From positions 124,001 through 188,000 of the forward strand of contig NZ_SMTF01000002.1 in NCBI RefSeq assembly GCF_004357985.1: a stretch of 64,000 bases of DNA, written 5' to 3'. A model generated the notes under the pieces. The model had not been told where the DNA came from. It was given only the letters and a program-made list of their open reading frames with translations, and made no database searches. Positions 26,683 to 35,900 of the stretch are shown here, piece by piece. How positions within the stretch are numbered: the stretch's first letter is position 1; every line of letters begins with the position of its first letter. Source of the stretch: Luteimonas aestuarii (GTDB lineage: Bacteria; Pseudomonadota; Gammaproteobacteria; Xanthomonadales; Xanthomonadaceae). A program made the translations under genes and the position numbers.

Positions 26683-27175
26683 CGTCGGCCGTCCCCTCGG
26701 CCAGCACGTTGCGCAGGCGCTCGGCCTCGGCCGTGTCCATGCCCGCCACCGACACCGCGTTGTGCCGCGTGCCGGCGGTGTGGATGACCAGGGTGGACAG
26801 GTCGAAGCGGCGCTGCAGCGGGCCGCGCACCAGGTCCAGATGCTGCACGCGGGTGCCTGGCACGCGCGTTTCCACGCTCCAGAAGCGGCCGCGGCGCAGC
26901 GCGAAGCCGTCTGCGTCCAGCCGCCACAGCGTGTAGCGATAGCGCTTGCGCGCCAGCCAGACGAACAACCCGGGGATCGCGATCAATGTCGCCACTGCAG
27001 CGCCGATCTTCGGTGCGCCATCCGGCAGCAGCAGGCCGATCGCCACCAGTGCGCCGACCAGGAACACCAGCGACGACACCAGCGCCGACAGCGTGAACAT
27101 CGTGCGCGCGCGCGGCGGCAGCGGCTGCCACCCGCTGTCTTCGCGAGCGGCATCGGTCGTACCGGGTGTTTCCAT
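26669..27175 (-). CDS. PH-domain membrane protein (YdbS-like)
   Basis: 168 residues from the ATG at 27175. Two adjacent membrane segments (LSALVSSLVFLVGALVAIGL and an IGAAVATLIAIPGLFVWLA stretch) precede one bPH2 module (YTLWRLDADGFALRRGRFW, then LDLVRGPLQRRFDLSTLVIH). This is the standard YdbS layout. The stop overlaps the start of the YdbT-like gene, so the two form one unit. Confidence 0.87.
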   Translation of the reverse strand: METPGTTDAAREDSGWQPLPPRARTMFTLSALVSSLVFLVGALVAIGLLLPDGAPKIGAAVATLIAIPGLFVWLARKRYRYTLWRLDADGFALRRGRFWSVETRVPGTRVQHLDLVRGPLQRRFDLSTLVIHTAGTRHNAVSVAGMDTAEAERLRNVLAEGTADDDDA

Positions 27176-27189
27176 CGTTTCGAACTCGA

Positions 27190-28116
27190 TCACTCGATGC
27201 GTTCCAGGTCGCGATAGGGATTGGTTTCGCCGCTGCCCGGCGGCCGTGCCTTGAAGCGCTTGTAGGTCCACTGGTACTGCGCCGGGTCGCGTCGCGCGAT
27301 GCGTTCGACGTCGGCATTGAGCGCCGCCACCGCCACGTGCGGGTCCGCATCGGCAATGCCCGGCGAGGCGGGCGCGACGTGCAGCGCGAAGCCGAGCCCG
27401 GGTCCGACGCGCTCGCACCAGGCGAACAGCACGGTCGCGCCGCTGCGCTCGGCCAGCCGGCCGACGAGCGTCATCGTCAGCGCCTGCGTGCCGAAGAACG
27501 GCACGAACTCGCCATCGCCCACCTTGGGCTGCTGGTCGGGCAGGATGCCGACCACCCCGCCATCGCGCAGGCGCTTGAACAGGGCGCGGATGCCGGGGCC
27601 TTCGGCGCGCACCTGGGTGACGCGCGCGGCATCGGCATCGGCGCGAACGCGGCGCAGGAAGGCTTCGCCGATGGCCGATTCCGGCGGCCGGTACAGGATC
27701 GCCAGCGGCGTCTTCGCCGCCAGCCACTGGTTCAGCAGCTCCCAGTTGCCGAAATGCGGGGCCGCCACGATCACGCCCCTGCCGCTGGCCAGGGCGGCAT
27801 CGAACAGGGCTTCGCCATGGGTCTCGCGAATCAGGGCGAGGTTCTCGGCGTGCGGCCGGGTCCACAGCCGTAGCGTCAGCAGCGCCTGCCGCCCGGTCGC
27901 GCGCAGCACGTCGCGGCGCAATGCGTCGCGCTGCGAGGGCAGCAGTTCCGGATAGGCGATCTCCAGGTTGCGCAGCGCCACCGTGCTTTCGCGCGCGCCC
28001 AAGCGCCACCACAGCCACGCAAGCGCATCGCCCAGCCGCCGCTGCAGCGCCCACGGTAGGCGACCGAAGGCTGCGGCGGCGGCGTAGAGCAGGGCGGCGG
28101 GGAGTTCATGTTTCAT
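27190..28116 (-). CDS. LpxL/HtrB-family lauroyl acyltransferase
   Basis: 308 residues. A hydrophobic N-terminus (ALLYAAAAAFGRLPWALQ) anchors the protein. The catalytic HX4E motif is HFGNWE. Downstream family motifs include VGILPDQQPKVGDGEFVPFFG and a C-terminal QYQWTYKRFKARP, the usual end of LpxL/LpxM proteins. It should transfer a fatty acyl chain from ACP to a lipid A precursor at the inner membrane. It is not possible to tell LpxL from LpxM by sequence here. It is upstream of the PH-domain genes by 14 bp. Confidence 0.9.
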   Translation of the reverse strand: MKHELPAALLYAAAAAFGRLPWALQRRLGDALAWLWWRLGARESTVALRNLEIAYPELLPSQRDALRRDVLRATGRQALLTLRLWTRPHAENLALIRETHGEALFDAALASGRGVIVAAPHFGNWELLNQWLAAKTPLAILYRPPESAIGEAFLRRVRADADAARVTQVRAEGPGIRALFKRLRDGGVVGILPDQQPKVGDGEFVPFFGTQALTMTLVGRLAERSGATVLFAWCERVGPGLGFALHVAPASPGIADADPHVAVAALNADVERIARRDPAQYQWTYKRFKARPPGSGETNPYRDLERIE

Positions 28117-28271
28117 CGGCCGCCAGTGTAGCGGCGCGGGCAGTCGGGCTTGGCGCCTAGGTGGCGATATCCGCTTCGGGTCTGTTGGTCCGGTCATGGC
28201 CGGATGCCCGCATGTCCCGGCGCAGCCATCCCGGCTTGCATCGGGACAACAAGCAAAAGGGATACGCTCTG

Positions 28272-28329
<58 letters not shown>

Positions 28330-28330
28330 C

Positions 28331-28771
28331 ATGCTTTCCCTCATCCAGCGCGTGACCGAAGCCCGGGTCGATGTCGACGGCGAATGCGTCGGCCGCATCG
28401 GCCATGGCCTGCTGGCGCTGGTGGGCATCGAACCCGGCGATGGCGAAGCGCAGGTGGCGCGGATGGTCGAACGGCTGCTGGGATACCGCGTGTTTTCCGA
28501 TGACGAAGGACGGATGAACCGGTCGCTGGCCGACACCGGGGGTGGCCTGCTGCTGGTCAGCCAGTTCACCCTCGCCGCGGACACCCGCAAGGGCATGCGC
28601 CCGGGTTTCAGCACCGCGGCCGCCCCCGACGCCGCCGAGGCGGTGTTTGGCCGACTGCTGGCTGAATGCCGCGCCCGCCACGGCGGCCAGGTCGAAACAG
28701 GCCGGTTCGGGGCCCACATGGCCGTGGCCCTGGTCAACGACGGCCCGGTCACCTTCCTGCTGCGGGCCTGA
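28331..28771 (+). CDS. dtd: D-aminoacyl-tRNA deacylase
   Basis: 146 residues, the normal DTD length, starting [15 protein letters not shown]. The two signature motifs are present: [17 protein letters not shown] and NDGPVTFLL at the C-terminus, which carries the Gly-cisPro of the D-chirality pocket. The enzyme recycles D-aminoacyl-tRNAs and Gly-tRNAAla. The start is set by family alignment, not by a Shine-Dalgarno: the upstream 56 bp are a CGCATCC array. Confidence 0.94.
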   Translation: MLSLIQRVTEARVDVDGECVGRIGHGLLALVGIEPGDGEAQVARMVERLLGYRVFSDDEGRMNRSLADTGGGLLLVSQFTLAADTRKGMRPGFSTAAAPDAAEAVFGRLLAECRARHGGQVETGRFGAHMAVALVNDGPVTFLLRA

Positions 28772-28925
28772 GGCCTCGGGCGGCGCAGGTTGGGGCGCAG
28801 AAGCGGCGCCGCGGGTCCGGGGCGATCGGGGGTGGAAAACCATCGCCCCGGGCCCATATCGTCGTCAGCCCTGCCAACGATGGCCCGGCCACCTCCCCGC
28901 CCGGGCACGACCCGGCCCGGCGGGC

Positions 28926-28934
28926 TGGTATAAT
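28926..28934 (+). promoter_or_regulatory. Extended -10 promoter of rpoD
   Basis: TGGTATAAT is a perfect extended -10 (TGn plus TATAAT). It lies 33 bp before the rpoD ATG. No clear -35 is needed for this class. Confidence 0.8.
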
Positions 28935-28967
28935 TACGGGTTCACTTTTCTCCCCGGTGCGCGCCAT

Positions 28968-30839
<1,872 letters not shown>

Positions 30840-30866
30840 GCCAAGGCACCGACACTGGATCGTCAG

Positions 30867-30896
30867 AAGGCCCGCGCTTGCGGGCCTTCGGTCTTA
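30867..30896 (+). terminator. Intrinsic terminator of rpoD
   Basis: AAGGCCCG...CGGGCCTT forms an 8-bp GC-rich stem with a 6-base loop (30867-30888). A short T-rich tract follows (TCGGTCTT). It is 28 bp after the rpoD stop. Confidence 0.85.
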
Positions 30897-30957
30897 TGGG
30901 CGGCAGGGTCCGGTGGCGACCTGCCAAGCCAGGCCTTCCGATCCCGACGGCGTGGGG

Positions 30958-30963
30958 CATAAT
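30958..30963 (+). promoter_or_regulatory. -10 element of the tRNA-Ile gene
   Basis: CATAAT, one mismatch from TATAAT, sits 9 bp before the mature tRNA 5' end, the usual spacing for a tRNA promoter. Confidence 0.55.
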
Positions 30964-31007
30964 GCCGGCGCGGGCCTATAGCTCAATGGTTAGAGCAGAG
31001 GACTCAT

Positions 31008-31241
31008 CGAAATGGTGTCGCCGCGCCGTAATGCGCGGACGAGAACGGGATGAATTCAGGGAAACCGCAGCGGCCAGGCCGGCGGCAATCCTGAGCCAAG
31101 CCGGCGGTACACCGCCGGAAGGTGCAGAGACTACCTGGGGGCTGAAGTGCCCTTGATGACAGGCTAGAGCGTCCCGCACCCCACCAGCGGCAGCTGAGGG
31201 TGATGAGATAGTCCACGCGGGGCGAAATCCCCGGCAACGTG
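31008..31241 (+). ncRNA. Group I self-splicing intron in the anticodon loop
   Basis: The 234-nt intron follows a 5' exon ending in U and ends in G, as group I introns do. Visible helices: P1 CAT (exon) with GTG 31015-31017 and a U-G wobble at the splice site; P2 CCGCGC 31021-31026/GCGCGG 31033-31038; P3 CGGGA 31046-31050/TCCCG 31172-31176; P4 TTCAGG 31055-31060/CCTGAG 31090-31095; P6 CCGGCGG 31101-31107/CCGCCGG 31112-31118; P7 GACTA 31129-31133/TAGTC 31209-31213; P8 CACCC 31177-31181/GGGTG 31198-31202; P9 GGGG/CCCC 31219-31232. Core strings GGGAAACC, GAGCCAAGC and GCAGAGACTA resemble the Azoarcus BH72 tRNA-Ile(CAU) intron. No ORF inside. Confidence 0.93.
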
Positions 31242-31267
31242 AATCCTTTGGTTCCAGGTTCGAGTCC

Positions 31268-31281
31268 TGGTGGGCCCACCA
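31268..31281. repeat. Putative att site, left copy (tRNA 3' end)
   Basis: TGGTGGGCCCACCA covers the last part of the acceptor stem and CCA of the tRNA. An identical copy lies at 42512-42525. The 14-mer is itself a perfect palindrome. Confidence 0.55.
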
Positions 31282-31379
31282 ACAAGCAGTCTAAAGCTGG
31301 CCCCGAGAATTTGAACAGCGCGGTAGGTGGATTTCCTGCTCACAGAGGCGATGATGACTGCCCTACGAGGAGCAGACCG

Positions 31380-31610
31380 ATGGCAAGACGCCCCCGCCGC
31401 AACCACTCGCCGGCCTTCAAGGCCAAGGTGGCTCTGGCCGCCGTCAAGGGCGACAAGACGCTGGCTGAACTGGCGCAGCAGTTCGACGTCCACCCCAACC
31501 AGATCACCCAGTGGCGCAGTCAACTGCTGGAGAACACTGCCGGCGTGTTCGGCGGCACGGCCGATGCAGGCCCGCCCCCGGTGGACCTGAAGGCACGATC
31601 GGGGGGCTGA
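31380..31610 (+). pseudogene. IS3 OrfA fragment (transposase helix-turn-helix subunit)
   Basis: 76 residues remain of a protein normally of about 100. MARRPRRNHSPAFKAKVALA and LAQQFDVHPNQITQWRSQLL show the IS3 OrfA helix-turn-helix. The frame shifts after VDLKA: the missing end (about TLENDFLE..LTKAGLLS) can be read in other frames up to about 31660. Truncated by a frameshift in what should be the leucine-zipper region. Confidence 0.85.
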
Positions 31611-31670
31611 CACTGGAGAACGATTTTTTGAAGGCGGGCTCACCAAGGCGGGTTTGCTGAGCGCTAGGCG

Positions 31671-32500
31671 ATGATCGACCGCGACCATCCACTCCCCTTG
31701 AGCAAGCAGGCCGGGGTGGTGGCTATCAGCCGGGGCGGCGTGTACTGCCTGCCGCGTCCGGTGTCGGCGCAGGATCTGGCGCTGATGCGCCGGATCGACG
31801 AGCTGCACATGGAGCTGCCGTTCGCCGGCAGCCGGATGCTGCGCGACCTGCTGAACGCCGAAGGCATTGCCGTGGGCCGCAAGCATGTGGCCACGCTGAT
31901 GCGACGCATGGGCATCGAGGCGCTGTATCGCAAGCCCAACACCAGCCGGAAGCATCCCGGGCACAAGGTCTCCCCGTACCTGTTGCGGGCCTGAAGATCG
32001 ACCGGCCCAACCAGGTCTGGGTCATGGACATCACCTACCTCCTGATGGCCCGCGGCTTCGTCTACCTGGCGGCGGTGATCGACTGGTACAGCCGCCGGGT
32101 GCTGGCCCGGCGGGTTTCGATCACGATGGACACGGACTTCTGCATCGAGGCGGTCGAGGACGCCATCGCCCGGTACGGCACGCCTGCGATCTTCAACACC
32201 GACCAGGGCAGCCAGTTCACCAGCCAGGCCTTCACCGGCCTGCTGAAGGAGCACGGCATCGCCATCAGCATGGACGGCAAGGACTGCTGGCGCGACAACG
32301 TGTTCATCGAACGGCTGTGAAAATCGGTCAAGTACGAGGACGTCTACCTGCACGCCTACGACAGCGTCAGCAACGCCAAAACAGTACTCGCCCGCTATTT
32401 CGACTTTTACAACCGTCGCCGACCGCACAGCGCACTTGATCGGCTTATCCCCGATCAGGTCTACTTCAACCAACCGCTGCTTTGGCCGAAGGAAGCTTGA
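31671..32500 (+). pseudogene. IS3 OrfB transposase, disrupted
   Basis: The reading runs MIDRDHPLPLSKQAGVVA to KVSPYLLRA (31671-31994). It then shifts frame and continues IDRPNQVWVMDITYLLMARG to NVFIERL, meets an in-frame TGA at 32318-32320 where a Trp codon is expected, and goes on KSVKYEDVYLHAYD to PKEA with a stop at 32498-32500. The DDE catalytic residues are still readable (VMDITYL, FNTDQGSQFT, NVFIERL). One frameshift plus one nonsense change mean the enzyme is inactive. Confidence 0.88.
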
Positions 32501-32561
32501 ACCCGCAGGCGATCCACTTATCGGACACGGCTGTGCTGTTCAAACGAGTGGGGCCAGCTCT

Positions 32562-32936
32562 CCTGCGGTTTGGTCGCTACCTGGCTTGGGAGACAAGTCA
32601 CACTCTTGTCAGAATAGTCCTACAGACATGCGGACCGCAGGTTTGTAGTCTGAGGACGTAGTTTAATAAGCTGCTCGGCAGCAGACCGCAGAATTGTGTT
32701 CCGTGGCGTTCGGTTGAGGGGCTAGCATGTACCTACTCAGGTTCGTCTAGCAGCTGCACTGCTCCCGCGGGCCCAACGTATGAGCGTTGAATGGTTAGAG
32801 TTGGCGTGTAGCTTTCGAATGTTGCTGGTGGTTAGTGTCAATTCAAATGGATGTGCCCAAGTGTTGGGTGGGTTAACGTGCGGGCGATGGTGGAACACAA
32901 CTTCGGGCGAGTCCCGGATTTCATCTGGGGGGTGGG
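32562..32936. other. Intergenic region before the Rhs gene, no gene seen
   Basis: 375 bp, clearly less GC-rich than the flanks. No protein-like frame. A purine run (GGGGGGTGGG) just before the Rhs ATG can serve as ribosome site. It must hold the Rhs promoter, but no convincing -35/-10 pair was found. Confidence 0.5.
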
Positions 32937-35900
32937 ATGGGAAAGTGGAGTTATGCTGCTTCAGTATGTGTCGCTATTGCATTGTCGATTCCCGTAGGAA
33001 CCGCAGAGGCCACCGAACCTATAAGCTACGGTGAGCAGGTTATCGGTCCGCAGAAGCACGCTGTTAACATCAAGGCGTTGGGCCCTGATTTGTTTGGCGA
33101 GGAGATTAGCTCCTACACGGGGGGTATTTCGTTCTCTCAGACCGACCTCTCCTTGCCAGGCAACAGTTCCCTCCCTGTTTCGGTGATGCGTCGCCTTGTG
33201 GTTGATGGCAACAAATCTCCCAGTACCAACACAGATCTGAGTATCTGGAGAGGCTACGCCTTTGGAGAATGGGAGCTGGACCTTCCGTATCTCACCGGAA
33301 CGTACTCGGAGGTTGATGGGTGGGTTGTCAACACATCCAATCCGAACGCGCGCTGTTCGTCCCCAACCACTTACAACCAGTATCGACCGAATAGCATTAC
33401 GATTGGTATCGTTCATTTCAACAACTACAGCTTCTGGAACGGCCTGCAGCTCAACACGCCCGGCGGAGGCGAGGAGCAACTTCTGTTTCGGTCCTCGAGT
33501 GGGCCCTTGCCGATGCCGTCCGCCGGCGCGTGGACGGCACTCACTACCAAGAGTCAATGGCACTTTGGATGCCTGCCGAACTTGCAGAGCGGGCAGGCTG
33601 GGGAAGGATTCTTGGCGCTTGCGCCGGATGGCACCAGGTATTGGTTGGACTGGATGGTCACTTATGAGGACCGGCCGCTGCGAGGCTCGGGCCACGTGCC
33701 AGATTGTTGCGGTGCCCTCCCTCATCGACAGGACGCTGAGCTTTCGCGCAGCGTCTATCGACTGTATCCAACCCGTGTGGAAGACCGCTTTGGTAACTTT
33801 GTCACATACACGTGGTCGGGAAACAGCGTCACGTCCATAACCGCCAGTGATGGCCGAACTATCAGTCTGACCTACAGTGACGGAAAAATAGCGTCGGCTA
33901 CGGCCGGATCTCGTACCGTACACTACGGATATACCGACGGTCTATTGACCTCAGTTATGCTCCCGGATGGAAGTAGTTGGAATTTTTCTACCGGCGCTGT
34001 GGTCGGTCTTCGTCGCTTTGTTGCGCTGACGACGGATCCATTCGACTATCCGATGGAATGCCAGCTGATGCGGTCGCTGGCTGGTACCGAAGCCGAGCTG
34101 ACAATGACGCATCCGTCGGGCGCGCACGGAGTGTATCGCCTCGGCTACAATCGCCTGCATCGCTCCAATCTGAACGGGTCCACAGGCTTCTGCGGTGCGG
34201 TCAATGCCCCCGATGGGCTCCCGATAAGGTGGCTCGAGCGGCAACCCCTGGTACCGACGCGATACGACGTGCTGGCCGTAAGGCGCAAGACGTTGTCCGG
34301 CCCTGGATTGCCTGCGAACCAATCCTGGCAATTCCAGCACCAAGACACCTTCCAAACCAAGGTGCCCGAGGGCTACCCGATCAATGGAACGCGTACCGTG
34401 ACCACCACTCGGCCCGACGGAAGTACCGTTGTTGAAGTTTTCGGAACGGATGCGCTGGCAAACGAGGGGCAACTACTCAGCAGGGAGGTGCGTGAAGGCT
34501 CGAGCGTCCTGACGCGGCAGGAGAATACCTATGTACAGACCTCGCAGATGGGCACCATGCCTTTCCCGGACTGGATGGGTGAACCGTTAGCATATGAGTA
34601 CATACGCGGGCGCGGGGACTACAACCGCCCACTTATCTCCTCGCAGGTCCAGCAACAAGGGGCGTCGTTTTTCAATACGGTGACTGCGTTCGATGTGCTC
34701 GCTCGTACTACGCAAACTACCGAGCGCAGCGAGTTGATCACGCCAGGAGTTACGTCCTATAGCCGTACGATCTCGACAACATATGATGACAATCTGTCAG
34801 CGTGGGTGCTGGGGCAGGTCAAGCAGCACTCGGTCAATGGAGTGGTGGCAGAAGCAGCCACTTATAGCCCGACATCGGCATTGCCGTTGACAAAATCATC
34901 CTTCGGCAAGCTCCAGCAAACCTTCACCTACAACGCCGACGGCACGCTGGCTACGGTCAAGGATGGCAACGACAATGTGATCGCGGTGAGCGACTGGTTC
35001 CGCGGAATCCCCCGCATGATCCAGTATCCGGCAACGCCCGAGGCGCCCGGCGGTTCATCTCAATCCGCCACCGTCGACAACAACGGCTGGATTACCTCGG
35101 TGACCAGTGAGACGGGCAACACCACCTGCTATGGCTACGACGCCATGGGACGACTGAACAGGCTCGCACATCCATCGGAGACGACATTCGGTGCTTGCGA
35201 CGATCCGCTTACGGAGCTTATCGTTACATGGAACCCGACCACACTGCTGTTCGATAAGGCTGCCTCGGCCGAGTACGGGGTTCCCGCAGGACATTGGCGG
35301 CAGACGATCAGCACCGGCAATGCCCGCAAGATTAGCTATTACGATGCCCTGTGGCAGCCACTGCTTGTTCGGGAATACGACACCGCCAATGTCGCGGGCA
35401 CCCAGCGCTTTACGCGCTTCAGCTATGACCACGACGGCCGTACGACTTTCGCCTCGTATCCCGGCCAATCCGACGCACTGACCAGTGGAACATGGACTGA
35501 ATATGATGCCCTCGGGCGGATCACTTCAGTCTCTCAGGACAGCGAACTTGGTGTGCTGACGACGCTGATGGCCTATGAGAGCCAGTTCCGCACCACCACC
35601 ACCAATCCGCGCACGGCGTCGACCACCACGCGCTTCAAGGCCTACGGGCAGCCCTCGACGGATTGGCCTTCGCAGATCGTACATCCAGAAGGCGCGATTA
35701 CCGACATCGTGCGCGACGACTTCGGCAAGCCGCTGTCGCTCACACGTCGGAACAATTCGGGTAGTCTGCTCGTAACGCGCGCTTACGATTACGACAATCA
35801 CCATCAATTGTGTCGCAGCTTGGAGCCCGAGATCGGAGCTACCCTGATGGGGTACGACGGTGCCGGTAATCTGGCCTGGTCGGCGGCGGGCTTGTCTTCT

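Larger units (their letters stand above)
30972..31281 (+). tRNA. tRNA-Ile(CAU), interrupted by a group I intron
   Basis: Exons 30972-31007 and 31242-31281 join to a 76-nt tRNA with encoded CCA. The acceptor stem pairs GGGCCTA with TGGGCCC; the D stem pairs GCTC/GAGC; the anticodon stem pairs GAGGA/TCCTT; the T stem pairs CCAGG/CCTGG around TTCGAGT. The anticodon is CAT (31005-31007) in loop CTCATAA. The body matches the elongator tRNA-Ile whose C34 is changed to lysidine by TilS, rather than a methionine tRNA; this assignment rests on family resemblance. A 234-nt intron separates U36 from A37. Confidence 0.9.
31293..32561 (+). mobile_element. Decayed IS3-family insertion sequence (copy 1)
   Basis: About 1.27 kb, bounded by imperfect inverted repeats: AGCTGGCCCCGAGAATTTGA at the left (from 31295) and AGCTGGCCCCACTCGTTTGA read inward from the right (32559). 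It starts about 12 bp beyond the tRNA CCA. Both transposase frames are broken, so it cannot move by itself. Confidence 0.85.

Noticed and set aside
31004..31285. Short leftward open frames over the intron
   Set aside because: They overlap the tRNA and the conserved intron helices on the opposite strand and are not protein-like.
32780..33034. Rightward 84-codon frame before the Rhs start
   Set aside because: Overlaps the start of the Rhs gene in another frame and has no ribosome site or recognisable content.
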